DNA of 26,970 bases from a virus. The stretch lies in IMG/VR virus record IMGVR_UViG_3300029882_000082, positions 1-26,970 of that record; one strand, 5' to 3'. This document shows positions 13,498 through 20,058 of this stretch, one piece after another (position 1 is the stretch's first letter; each line of letters begins with the position of its first letter). A model generated the notes under the pieces. It did no database searches. It was given only the letters and a program-made list of their open reading frames with translations, and was not told where the DNA came from. The translations under genes were made by a program, and so were the position numbers.

Positions 13498-13919
13498 CCG
13501 ACATCGATGAACTTGAGCGGCTTGCCGAGGCGGCGACGCCAGGACCGTGGTGCGATCGTGGATTTGGCGGCATTCAGCCGGAAAGCGGTGGATCGTTAGT
13601 AGCGGTCACGGTGACCAAAGGCGGATGCCTGCCGGACTATGTTGAGAATAGTGCATACATCGCTGCCGCCAACCCCACCGCAATCCTTGAGCTTGTAGCA
13701 GAGGTGCGGCGGCTGCAGACTGCGCTAAATACGCCGCAACTGACGGCTGCTTATGCACCCTATCTCGCGGGCATCGTCGGAGTCGAAGGTGTTAGCCAAG
13801 AAGTCGCCGCGGATTTTTTTATGAACAGCGCCCAGCTCGTCACCGTCTACTACGGCGAGAAGCGCGTATTTACGAACCTGGCCGAGTTTTGTGCGGCGCA
13901 TCCGAGGGAGAAAGCATGA
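13494..13919 (+). CDS. Ea22-like phage protein, 141 aa
   Basis: The N-terminal half has the pattern of the Ea22/ead family: DELERLAEAATPGPW, then YIAAANPTAILELVAEVRRLQTAL. Ea22-type proteins are accessory early proteins of lambdoid phages, and lambda Ea22 is linked to the lysis-lysogeny decision. The C-terminal half (VSQEVAADFFMNSAQLVTVYYGEKRVFTNLAEFCAAHPR) is a different, variable module. The start at 13494 overlaps the preceding stop. Confidence 0.78.
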   Translation: MTDIDELERLAEAATPGPWCDRGFGGIQPESGGSLVAVTVTKGGCLPDYVENSAYIAAANPTAILELVAEVRRLQTALNTPQLTAAYAPYLAGIVGVEGVSQEVAADFFMNSAQLVTVYYGEKRVFTNLAEFCAAHPREKA

Positions 13920-14152
13920 GTATCGTCGGCCACTTTCCAAAGTACATCCACGAAGACAAGCATTGCTTCGTCTATTGCGGACCCGATCGGTGCGATTGTC
14001 GCGCGGGTAACCCACTGGACGTCACGGCGCAAATTCTTCGGAGGGAAATCGCCGAGGCGTTCGCTATCACGCCACGCATGCAAGGGATGGTCACTTGCCT
14101 ATCGTGCGGGGCGCATGCCATGTCGGCTCAAGACCTACCTTGCGGACACTAG
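13916..14152 (+). CDS. Cysteine-rich small protein, 78 aa
   Basis: The start at 13916 overlaps the Ea22-like stop. The product contains cysteines in two groups: FVYCGPDRCDCRAGN near residue 25, and MVTCLSCGAHAMSAQDLPCGH at the end. The second group fits a small zinc-binding knuckle (Cys-x2-Cys with a later Cys-x-His). No family is named. Confidence 0.65.
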   Translation: MSIVGHFPKYIHEDKHCFVYCGPDRCDCRAGNPLDVTAQILRREIAEAFAITPRMQGMVTCLSCGAHAMSAQDLPCGH

Positions 14153-14154
14153 CC

Positions 14155-14469
14155 ATGACATTCCTATGGGGCTTCACTGCTGGTTGGTGGGTTTGCTCGC
14201 TGTCATGTCTTGCTGCGCTTGCGATATGGAAACTGCGACGCCCTCCACCGCCAACAAAACACGCGAGACGTAATCACCCATGTCCCGGCGCTGAGATTCT
14301 GACTGATGGCAATGGAGATTTTCTCGCTCCGTATCACCGCAAGAATCGCGACGCCCCCGAGCGCAACCTGTCGCGCGAGATTCATGCGGGGATGGCTGAG
14401 TTGAATGAACGAGATAGCGAGGATCGGGTGCGGTACGAATTTCTAGGCCAAACCGGGTTCGAAGAATAG
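14155..14469 (+). CDS. Small membrane-anchored protein, 104 aa
   Basis: I chose the ATG at 14155, 2 nt after the previous stop, because it puts the membrane helix at the very N-terminus (MTFLWGFTAGWWVCSLSCLAALAIWKL). Basic residues follow (RRPPPPTKHARR), then a polar acidic domain of about 60 residues. The N-terminal anchor suggests the polar part stays cytoplasmic by the positive-inside rule. No family is recognised. It is the last gene of the long rightward early operon; a 78-nt gap with a new promoter follows. Confidence 0.65.
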   Translation: MTFLWGFTAGWWVCSLSCLAALAIWKLRRPPPPTKHARRNHPCPGAEILTDGNGDFLAPYHRKNRDAPERNLSREIHAGMAELNERDSEDRVRYEFLGQTGFEE

Positions 14470-14512
14470 GTATTGCATCTAGTCAGTATTCGTAGTAGTG
14501 CGAAGCGGTTTA

Positions 14513-14525
14513 GCGTATAATACGC
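14513..14525 (+). promoter_or_regulatory. Promoter -10 inside a palindrome before the Q-like gene
   Basis: The palindrome GCGTAT-A-ATACGC (13 bp, perfect) contains a consensus -10, TATAAT, at 14516-14521. A 17-nt spacer leads to a poor -35 (TAGTAG). The transcript would start about 14528 and read the Q-like gene at 14548. A perfect palindrome over the -10 suggests an operator for a repressor or for a small early regulator. CGAAGC occurs on both sides of the palindrome. Confidence 0.55.
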
Positions 14526-14547
14526 GAAGCCAAAACGGGAGCGTCAC

Positions 14548-15084
14548 ATGGCAAGTTTTAGTGGTTTCCGACGACGTGAAGCGCGGGCAGTCAACTCTGG
14601 CAATTTACGCTGGAGCGACAATGGCCCGACCGACGCCGATTACATCGCAGCGCGTGGTATGTCAGGAGAACCGCTTGGTGCGCTGCTTGAGCGCTTGAAG
14701 TGGGCCAACGATCATCGCGCCTATGCTCGCTGTGTTTATCTGCTGGGCGAACGGTTCTACGAGCGCAAGAAGCGGAACGTGACGAAGGCGCTCTGCCACA
14801 CTGCGATCCGTGAATGGCTCGACGAGAACTGCAAGAAGTGCGGCGGTCGTGGGTTGGAGACGGACAAGTTCCACAACATGAATACCTGTACGAAATGCAG
14901 GGGAACGGGCCAGCACGCATACGAAGGTCATGAGCGCGCTCATATGGCTAACCTTGCGGCAGGCTCTTGGCAGAAGTACGAGCGCGACTATGAAACTGTT
15001 CTCGAATGCCTTCGTGGCGCCGTTAGCTCGCATCGAGTCGGCGCAATGAAAGCGTTTGGGGTTTTGGAAGAAGTCGGCGCGTGA
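14548..15084 (+). CDS. Q-like antitermination candidate with zinc finger
   Basis: GGGAG precedes the ATG by 6 nt. The 178-aa protein has a helical N-terminal half and then a DnaJ-like zinc site, CKKCGGRG (Cys95, Cys98) and CTKCRGTG (Cys114, Cys117), then another helical region. Several lambdoid Q proteins (the phage 82 type) carry such a two-CxxC zinc finger and let RNA polymerase pass the terminator after the late promoter. The place supports this: about 850 nt downstream lies a promoter-terminator pair of the pR'-tR' type. The gene has its own promoter. Sequence alone does not prove antitermination. Confidence 0.6.
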   Translation: MASFSGFRRREARAVNSGNLRWSDNGPTDADYIAARGMSGEPLGALLERLKWANDHRAYARCVYLLGERFYERKKRNVTKALCHTAIREWLDENCKKCGGRGLETDKFHNMNTCTKCRGTGQHAYEGHERAHMANLAAGSWQKYERDYETVLECLRGAVSSHRVGAMKAFGVLEEVGA

Positions 15085-15527
15085 GCCTTCAAATCGTCCC
15101 GATCACGCTCGAAGAGGCGAATGCATTCGTCTCCCAGCATCATCGACACCATAAGCCGACAATCGGCCACAAGTTCAGCATCGCGGCATCCGAGGGCGAG
15201 ATGGTGCGCGGCGTGGCAATTGTTGGTCGGCCGGTCGCGCGTGGGAATGATGACGGATGGACGCTAGAGGTGAGTCGCTGCTGTACTGACGGCGTGCGCA
15301 ATGGTTGTTCTATGTTGTACGGCGCCGCTTGGAGGGCAACCAAGGCGCTCGGGTTCCGGCGTCTGATTACCTACACACTGCCAGCCGAAGGCGGCGCATC
15401 GCTCCGGGCTGCCGGCTGGACATTAATTGGCGAACGTGGCGGCGGGAATTGGAATACGCCAGCACGGCCACGCATTGACACCGATGCTGCATTGCGCGGA
15501 CAAAAGTTGCTTTGGGCGGCGACATGA
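15081..15527 (+). CDS. XF1762-family protein, GNAT-like
   Basis: The 148-aa product begins MSLQIVPITLEEANAFVSQHHRHHKPTIGHKFSIAA. The HHRHHKP motif, GWTLEVSRCCTDGVRNGCSMLYGAAWRATKALGFRRLITYTLPAEGGASLRAAGW and the last strand match the phage protein family often called XF1762, which has the order of strands of a GNAT acetyltransferase. The acetyl-CoA loop is not fully typical, so the activity is uncertain. It overlaps the Q-like gene by ATGA. Confidence 0.85.
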   Translation: MSLQIVPITLEEANAFVSQHHRHHKPTIGHKFSIAASEGEMVRGVAIVGRPVARGNDDGWTLEVSRCCTDGVRNGCSMLYGAAWRATKALGFRRLITYTLPAEGGASLRAAGWTLIGERGGGNWNTPARPRIDTDAALRGQKLLWAAT

Positions 15528-15922
15528 AATGCACACAATCTCAAATGCGCAAGCGGTTCGAGGTGCAGCGTAAGGCCGGGATGAATGTTGACTGGCAAAC
15601 ATGGCAGCAGGCTTGGTATAGCGCATTGTCTATGGTTTCTAACCCCCTTGAGTTGGAGTGGAAAGTGAGTAAAGAACAGGAATTTCTCAACGAGAGCCAG
15701 AACGAATTCACCGACATTAGCTCCGAGCAATTTCGCGTATATGAGTACCTGGCGAATGGCAAGAAGGTTTCGATTCGCATTCCAGGACCAATGCGCCTGA
15801 GCGTCAGCGCGAGCGGCGGCCACCGGGTATTCGATGCAAACGGAGTCTCTCACTACATGGCTCCCGGTTTCGTGCATATCTACTGGAAGGCAAAGAGCGG
15901 ATCCCCAAACTTCGTGGCGTGA
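15524..15922 (+). CDS. Hypothetical protein, 132 aa
   Basis: The ATG at 15524 overlaps the XF1762-family stop. The product begins MKCTQSQMRKRFEVQRKAGMN and ends PGFVHIYWKAKSGSPNFVA. The first third is helical and basic. The C-terminal half looks like beta strands with Gly turns (KKVSIRIPGPMRLSVSASGGHRVFDANGVSHYMAPGFVHIYW). I do not recognise a family. It is the last gene before the candidate late promoter, so it probably belongs to the delayed-early transcript. Confidence 0.65.
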   Translation: MKCTQSQMRKRFEVQRKAGMNVDWQTWQQAWYSALSMVSNPLELEWKVSKEQEFLNESQNEFTDISSEQFRVYEYLANGKKVSIRIPGPMRLSVSASGGHRVFDANGVSHYMAPGFVHIYWKAKSGSPNFVA

Positions 15923-15935
15923 CCGTAAATAATTG

Positions 15936-15964
15936 TTGTAAACTCTTGCGATCTGTTCTAGGAT
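15936..15964 (+). promoter_or_regulatory. Candidate late promoter (pR'-like)
   Basis: TTGTAA (15936-15941), a 17-nt spacer and TAGGAT (15959-15964), four of six consensus positions in each hexamer. It lies alone in a 234-nt gap, AT-richer than its surroundings. The start would be near 15971. The terminator at 16109-16142 follows after about 170 nt, as in the lambda pR'-6S-tR' unit (194 nt). Confidence 0.6.
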
Positions 15965-15970
15965 ATGACC

Positions 15971-16142
15971 TGAGCAAATAAATGACGTTTAGCCCGAGCC
16001 GGAAACGGATAGCGCAAACAAGCGCAAGTCCCCGGAAACCAGCAGACGCCCTCGACCATAACGCTCCCACAGCTTTTTGATGGGATCGTGCACTCCAAAA
16101 TTCTCCATAAGCCCTGCCAGCTAACCGCTCGCGGGGCTTTTT
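15971..16142 (+). ncRNA. Candidate late leader RNA, 6S-like
   Basis: If the promoter before it is active, RNA would end at the terminator 16109-16142 unless a Q-like factor acts, giving an RNA of about 172 nt with no gene. It contains a short GCGC/GCGC hairpin near 16015. The length and setting resemble lambda 6S RNA, but sequence identity is not claimed. Confidence 0.45.
16109..16142 (+). terminator. Intrinsic terminator before the late genes (tR'-like)
   Basis: AAGCCCTGC, a 13-nt loop, then GCGGGGCTT pair over 9 positions (one G.U), followed by a T-run to 16142. The first late gene starts only 15 nt on, at 16157, so its expression from upstream requires read-through. This suits antitermination control. 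Confidence 0.8.
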
Positions 16143-16156
16143 GCATTTCCGCCGCC

Positions 16157-16360
16157 ATGAAATCTCAAGCCCTCGAATCCTATCTCTACGGCAATCCTGA
16201 GAGGGTGGCCGAGATTCGTCAGGCGCAGAAGGCTAACGAGCAGCGCCGCGAAGCCAAGCGCCCCACCCTATCGCTGAAACCTCGCGACGGTGGCTGGAGC
16301 GAAGCCCGCAAGCGCGCAGAAGCCCTATTTTCTCCCGCCGATCCCTTTTCTGTGGATTAA
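16157..16360 (+). CDS. First late-region gene, 67 aa, unknown
   Basis: The ATG at 16157 has no clear ribosome site and lies just behind the terminator T-run. The product is basic and helical (ERVAEIRQAQKANEQRREAKRPTLSLKPRDGGWSEARKRAEALFSP). No family is recognised. Longer in-frame starts fall inside the terminator. Confidence 0.6.
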   Translation: MKSQALESYLYGNPERVAEIRQAQKANEQRREAKRPTLSLKPRDGGWSEARKRAEALFSPADPFSVD

Positions 16361-16405
16361 CCCGCCTGCAGCGGTGCAATGCCGCGCCAAGAATTCGGAG
16401 TAGCG

Positions 16406-16618
16406 ATGGGTCTGATAGCTGCCGACGATATGTCTGAGCGCGAACAGGCGATTTTGTACGAATGGACTCGCAGTGCGACCGACTCGGCTTTCCATGCTGG
16501 CTATATCACCCGTGGCTGGGCTCCAAGCGACGCGACATGCCAACGCCTGCGCGGATATCACCAGGCCGGCCTGAGCCCGGATGAGGCTGCCGAGGCGCTA
16601 TTTGCGCGGAGACACTGA
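16406..16618 (+). CDS. Small helical protein, 70 aa
   Basis: I chose the ATG at 16406 because GGAG lies 5-6 nt upstream; another in-frame ATG at 16379 lacks this. The product starts MGLIAADDMSEREQAILYEWTRS and is helical, with a repeat-like end (RLRGYHQAGLSPDEAAEALFARRH). The C-terminal GLSPDEAAEALF is typical of a short helix-hairpin. The stop overlaps the next ATG (TGATG). The function is unknown. Confidence 0.6.
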   Translation: MGLIAADDMSEREQAILYEWTRSATDSAFHAGYITRGWAPSDATCQRLRGYHQAGLSPDEAAEALFARRH

Positions 16619-16902
16619 TGAGCGATTACCGCGCGCGCAGCAATCAGGCCAAAGCCGCTCGCGCCGGAATCGTAGACCAACGCCCGCAACCAAACCGCAA
16701 CAAGCGCGCAAAGCCAGTTGTGGTCGAGTATAGATTGAGTGAACACGCCAGAACGCGATTCGAAGGAAACTTCTGGTCTGAATTGAGAATGGGCGACTGG
16801 CATAAATGGCACTCGTATCGAACAGTCGAGGAAGCTCAGAAGGCGATCGACAACGACATGCGCAAGAATCAGGGGCTATGGGAATTCAGGTTGACGCCAT
16901 GA
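16618..16902 (+). CDS. Small basic protein, 94 aa
   Basis: ATG at 16618 overlaps the preceding stop. The N-terminal third is basic and Ala-rich. The C-terminal part (FEGNFWSELRMGDWHKWHSYRTVEEAQKAIDNDMRKNQGLWEFRL) contains aromatic residues and the sequence HSYRTVEEAQKAI, like a small alpha/beta domain found in phage proteins of unknown role. No name can be given. Confidence 0.65.
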   Translation: MSDYRARSNQAKAARAGIVDQRPQPNRNKRAKPVVVEYRLSEHARTRFEGNFWSELRMGDWHKWHSYRTVEEAQKAIDNDMRKNQGLWEFRLTP

Positions 16903-17033
16903 AGGATATGGCTGAGGCGACGGCAGGAGGCTTTTTGATGGCAGGGACCTATTCACTGGCATGCGCGCATTTCTACACATCATGCGCCGAGCTGCTATTG
17001 GAAGCATTCGCTGCTGGTTCTGCGCCCGACTGA
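16899..17033 (+). CDS. Small protein with a hydrophobic stretch, 44 aa
   Basis: ATGA overlap with the preceding stop supports the start at 16899. The peptide (MKDMAEATAGGFLMAGTYSLACAHFYTSCAELLLEAFAAGS) has moderately hydrophobic residues over about 25 positions and two cysteines. It could be a membrane peptide. No ribosome site is apparent, so it would depend on coupling. Confidence 0.45.
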   Translation: MKDMAEATAGGFLMAGTYSLACAHFYTSCAELLLEAFAAGSAPD

Positions 17034-17072
17034 TTCCGCCAGGCGAAACCTGCTGCGATCCGAAGACAGTTG

Positions 17073-17145
17073 GAATGATTCAAGAGTGATCTGAGAATGA
17101 TTCAAGCCGTCGCAAATTGACTTAAGCAGCGCGGAATGATCTGAG
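17073..17145. repeat. Five short direct repeats, TGAYYYRAG
   Basis: The core TGAYYYRAG starts at 17076, 17087, 17098, 17118 and 17137, with steps of 11, 11, 20 and 19 bp. The first three copies lie one helical turn apart on the same face of the helix. The fuller 12-bp unit GAATGATTCAAG occurs identically at 17073 and 17095. This looks like an array of binding sites for one protein, not a coding repeat, as 11 is not a multiple of three. Confidence 0.6.
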
Positions 17146-17159
17146 ATTTGTCGCGGGTT

Positions 17160-17332
17160 CGCTTTTGTAGCCGCTGGGCGTCGCTTTCGGGCTAAAGAGC
17201 GATTATTGCCGCCCTGCGGCTACAGAACGGAAAGAATAATGACCTCGCAAGAGGTTCTTCAAGGGAGCGTGATGCAGTTAGGACTGGATTGGCTTATCAC
17301 GCAGCCGCATGCCAGTCCGCTCCCTTGAGGGT
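17160..17332 (+). ncRNA. Second candidate structured RNA, plus strand
   Basis: Three strong elements follow one another. First, a 15-bp stem with one U.U, 17166-17180/17210-17224, holding an inner stem TCGCT/AGCGA. Second, a hairpin GACCTC-GCAA-GAGGTT (17241-17256) with a GNRA loop on the plus strand. Third, a 12-bp helix 17258-17269/17318-17329 enclosing GGACTGG/CCAGTCC (17281-17287/17312-17318). GCGTGAT (17267-17273) could alternatively pair with ATCACGC (17296-17302). The G.U pairs 17241/17256 and 17258/17329, and the GNRA loop, fit only the plus strand. A 29-aa frame (17239-17328) overlaps the last part, so a coding role is not excluded. Confidence 0.55.
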
Positions 17333-17540
17333 GACAGCCGCAATCGACCATTGATGCGCCAACCGGGGCCCAAATTCCAGGGTCGAGCGCATTGCCGCAT
17401 GTGATGTGGCTCAATAGATTGTGCCGCCGCGACAAGCAAACGCAACGAACCGCGACCGCTTGCGGATTCCCTCAATCTCTCCTCGCGTCGAACTCATCGA
17501 CGTTTGCTGCTCTCGGGCAGCGCTTTTATTCTGGTGTCTC
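17333..17540 (+). other. Non-coding remainder before the zinc protein, with terminator-like hairpin
   Basis: No gene is seen here. ATGCGC/GCGCAT (17354-17359/17387-17392) pair with two more G.U on the plus strand, and CAAGC/GCTTG pair near 17433-17465. A hairpin GCTGCT-CTCG-GGCAGC (about 17507-17522) followed by GCTTTTATT is terminator-like and ends 10-15 nt before the next gene. The structured RNA may therefore extend to about 17530. Confidence 0.4.
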
Positions 17541-17750
17541 ATGGCTCGCAAACCCAAAGCAGAGTCAGCGGATCGCACCGAGATTTGCAAAAACTGCAAG
17601 CACTCGCTGTTCCTTCGTGAGTCGATCGAATGTCGCCGCTATCCGCCGCAAGTGATCTACGAAGGCAGCACGGGCTTTGTTGAGCATCGTTTCCCAGAGA
17701 CCTCGGCCGACTCTTTCTGTGGCGAGTTTGCGCCTATCCTGACCAGTTAA
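17541..17750 (+). CDS. Small zinc-binding phage protein, 69 aa
   Basis: The pattern CKNCKHS, then IECRRYPPQ, then SADSFCGEFAP gives four to five cysteines spaced as in a small zinc-ribbon protein common in phage genomes; the RRYPP and FCGEF words are typical of it. It would fold around one metal ion. The function is unknown. The start at 17541 (MARKPKAESADRTE) lacks a strong ribosome site. It comes after the long structured gap and before the phosphoesterase gene. Confidence 0.75.
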   Translation: MARKPKAESADRTEICKNCKHSLFLRESIECRRYPPQVIYEGSTGFVEHRFPETSADSFCGEFAPILTS

Positions 17751-17790
17751 GCTGTTTATTTGGTCATATAAGACCTACTAAGGAATTTCT

Positions 17791-19002
17791 GTGGACACAA
17801 GCGACTTGCTGAAAGCCGTGAAGCTCCACGGGAGTGTCAATGCCGCCGCCAAGGCGATCGGGATGCCAGAGAGTACCCTGCGCGGTCGAATTCGCGGCGC
17901 AGTACCGATATCCGAGAATCAGCGTAAATTCCAGCCAGACTGGACATCGGAAGACTGTATCGCCGAGCTGCGTCGAATCGCGCAGATAGACGAAACCAAA
18001 GTTATAAGCCGGAATTACTTCCGTGTGCATTCGGACATATCCGAGTCCACATGGAATAGGCACTTCGGCACGTTCCACGAGTTCAAGCGTCAGGCAGGCA
18101 TAGTCCTGTCGCGCCATGCACACGCGCTCGAGCGTGATATTGCGAAGCACGCCAGCAAGGATGTGCAGCGCCGTATGAACGTGGAGAAGTCGGGCTGGGA
18201 GGATGCATACCTGCGCCCCAGTTCGAAGCGCTTCCAGACGGTTCTGGTTGCGTCGGACATCCACGACATCGAGTGCGATCCGTTCTGGCGGCGCTGTTTC
18301 GTTGATACGGCCAAACGTGTGCAGCCTGAGAAAGTTGTCATCAACGGCGATGCGCTGGACCTGCCCGAGTTCGGCAAATACGGCGTCGATCCGCGGGAGT
18401 GGGATGTCATCGGCCGCATCAGATGGCTCCATGCTTTCCTCGAAGATGTCCGCACGGCTTGCCCTGAAACGGAAATCGTCTATATCGAAGGCAACCATGA
18501 GGCCAGATTGCTCCGCCATCTTGGTGAGGCAACTCCCGCGCTGAAGGTCATCCTCTCCGATCTGCACGGCTTCACGGTGCCGAAACTGCTGGGCCTTGAC
18601 GCCTACCAGGTGAACTACATCGCCCGGATGGATCTGGCGGCGTTCAGTGAGCGCGACCTCAAGCAGGAACTGGCGAAGAACTACCACGTGATGTATGACT
18701 GTTTGCTCGCCCACCATTTTCCGGAGGGGCGTTCGTTAGGATACCCGGGGTTTAACGGGCACCATCATCGCTACTTCGCCTGGTCCGATTATTCGCCTCA
18801 GTTCGGCTCGTATCAGTGGCTGCAGTTGGGCGCAGGCCATCGCCGAGCGGCTAGTTACTGCGCCGGCGAGAAGTGGAACATGGGCTTTCTCCTCGCGCAC
18901 GTCGACACGCATTCAAAGTCCGTGCAGATGGAATACATCGATGTCCGCGATCACTCGATGATCGGCGGCCGCTTCTATCAGCGTGCGGCTGAAGAGGCCT
19001 GA
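17791..19002 (+). CDS. Calcineurin-like phosphoesterase with DNA-binding N-terminus
   Basis: The product is 403 aa, with a GTG start preceded by AAGGAA 5-6 nt upstream. Residues about 5-37 form an HTH (LLKAVKLHGSVNAAAKAIGMPESTLRGRIRG). Residues about 50-105 match the homing-endonuclease-associated repeat (ISRNYFRVHSDISESTWNRHFGTFHEFKRQAGI). Residues 150-400 are a metallophosphoesterase: Asp156-x-His158, GDALD 186-190, GNHE 234-237, AHH about 307-309, and GHHHR 323-327. Such enzymes cleave phosphodiesters or phosphates, and DNA is a plausible substrate given the N-terminal part. Homologues with this order are known before phage terminase genes; a packaging or recombination role is inference. 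Confidence 0.9.
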   Translation: MDTSDLLKAVKLHGSVNAAAKAIGMPESTLRGRIRGAVPISENQRKFQPDWTSEDCIAELRRIAQIDETKVISRNYFRVHSDISESTWNRHFGTFHEFKRQAGIVLSRHAHALERDIAKHASKDVQRRMNVEKSGWEDAYLRPSSKRFQTVLVASDIHDIECDPFWRRCFVDTAKRVQPEKVVINGDALDLPEFGKYGVDPREWDVIGRIRWLHAFLEDVRTACPETEIVYIEGNHEARLLRHLGEATPALKVILSDLHGFTVPKLLGLDAYQVNYIARMDLAAFSERDLKQELAKNYHVMYDCLLAHHFPEGRSLGYPGFNGHHHRYFAWSDYSPQFGSYQWLQLGAGHRRAASYCAGEKWNMGFLLAHVDTHSKSVQMEYIDVRDHSMIGGRFYQRAAEEA

Positions 19003-19065
19003 CACCCTCCGCAAAGAATCATATTGGAGGGGTGGTGGGTGAGTGGGAAATAACCTGAGACTGAA

Positions 19066-19389
19066 ATGACCGGAATCGTACAACCCCTGCGCTATGGCGA
19101 CATTGGCGGCTCTACCCCAATGTATGCGATCCCTCGCGCCGGCGTAAGCATGAGTGGCACGGTAGGCACGACCAGCGCTGTGATCATTCCTGCCGGGACG
19201 TATCAGAACTCGGTCACCGTCCAGAACACGAGCGCCAATACGCTGAACCTCTCGTTCAATGCGAGTGCAGTAGCGACGGACTTCAAGCTGGCTGCGGGTG
19301 CATCAATCACGTTGCCGTTTGGGCCCAGCAATGCGCTGTCGGCGTTGGGGAGTGCGGCTGGGACTACCTGGGCGGCGATTGGGGCTTAA
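19066..19389 (+). CDS. Small beta-rich protein, probable virion component
   Basis: The 107-aa product is rich in Ser, Thr, Ala and Gly, with alternating hydrophobic residues (SVTVQNTSANTLNLSFNASAVATDFKLAAGASITLPFGPSNALSALG), which suggests a small beta-sandwich. Proteins like this are typical of decoration, head-fibre or tail-associated proteins. No ribosome site is close to the ATG. It ends 4 nt inside the tail-to-tail GIY-YIG gene on the other strand, which marks the border of the inserted cassette. Confidence 0.65.
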   Translation: MTGIVQPLRYGDIGGSTPMYAIPRAGVSMSGTVGTTSAVIIPAGTYQNSVTVQNTSANTLNLSFNASAVATDFKLAAGASITLPFGPSNALSALGSAAGTTWAAIGA

Positions 19390-19883
19390 GGCTGTCGCAT
19401 CGCTTCCGCAGCATTTGCCAAGCACTCCAGCGCGAACTGCTCGGGGTAGAACTGGCCCGCGTCCAGTTCGTACATCATGTCCTCTTGCGCCTCTAACTCC
19501 CTCTGACGTGCCTCGCGCTCTGGCGTCCATGGCGGTTCCGGTTCTGGAGGTTTTGGTCGCGCAGTCTTGCCGTGGCGCGCGTTGTACCCTTCGGCGATTG
19601 CCTGATACTGAGAGATCAGAACTTTTTCAAGTTCGTCGAGAGACGCGCCGCTCCAGGCCGAGGCGATAGGTATAAATTCAAAGGCGCTCTCTCCGTACTC
19701 ACGAAGGTCCGCGTGAAGTTTGGTTTGATGCCCATTTTTCGCTTGCTGGATATGCATGCGCCAGCGAGTTGTCGGGTAGGTCAATCCAGTCTGTCCGATG
19801 TACACCTTGCCCGTTGGCTTGCAGGTGACCATATAGACCATCCCAAAGCGATGCCAATACTGGCGCGGTTTGCCTCGTGGCAT
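19386..19883 (-). CDS. GIY-YIG endonuclease
   Basis: The 165-aa product has a degenerate GIY motif (GMVYMV, residues 14-19), then VYIGQT (27-32), an arginine-rich segment (TTRWRMH) and FEFIPIASAW, ending the nuclease core near residue 95. The C-terminal 70 residues are Pro/Glu-rich and helical, perhaps a linker or DNA-binding arm. GIY-YIG proteins of this kind are free-standing homing endonucleases or small repair nucleases. AAGGAA lies 6-7 nt upstream of the start, 1 nt past the stop of the 57-aa gene. It is the last gene of a minus-strand cassette. Confidence 0.88.
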   Translation of the reverse strand: MPRGKPRQYWHRFGMVYMVTCKPTGKVYIGQTGLTYPTTRWRMHIQQAKNGHQTKLHADLREYGESAFEFIPIASAWSGASLDELEKVLISQYQAIAEGYNARHGKTARPKPPEPEPPWTPEREARQRELEAQEDMMYELDAGQFYPEQFALECLANAAEAMRQP

Positions 19884-19884
19884 G

Positions 19885-20058
19885 TCATTTCCTTATGAGT
19901 TGACCACAAGTCGGGCAGCGTTTGTGCTCGGTGCGCTCAGAAACGTGAAGCGCACGCGTAACAGTCGAAGGCGACAGGTCAAATTGCTTGGCTGCCGCGT
20001 AGGGAGTGGCGCCGGGGTTCTCCTGAAGCCATTGCAGGGCCTGCTGGGTCTTGCTCAT
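19885..20058 (-). CDS. Small HTH plus zinc-knuckle protein, 57 aa
   Basis: The start at 20058 overlaps the stop of the 105-aa gene (ATGA), and the stop is next to the GIY-YIG start. Residues 4-40 form a helix-turn-helix (QQALQWLQENPGATPYAAAKQFDLSPSTVTRAL). The end has a CPTCGQ knuckle at 49-54 and a basic tail. It could bind DNA and either regulate the cassette or assist the endonuclease. Being short, it is easily missed in annotation. Confidence 0.75.
   Translation of the reverse strand: MSKTQQALQWLQENPGATPYAAAKQFDLSPSTVTRALHVSERTEHKRCPTCGQLIRK

Noticed and set aside
17239-17328. 29-aa frame with GGAAAG before its ATG
   Set aside because: It coincides with nested inverted repeats of 11 and 7 bp that are more than coding by chance would give. 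Kept only as an alternative to the RNA call.
17764-18717. Minus-strand open frame of 317 codons
   Set aside because: Shadow of the phosphoesterase gene, whose motifs are clear on the plus strand.
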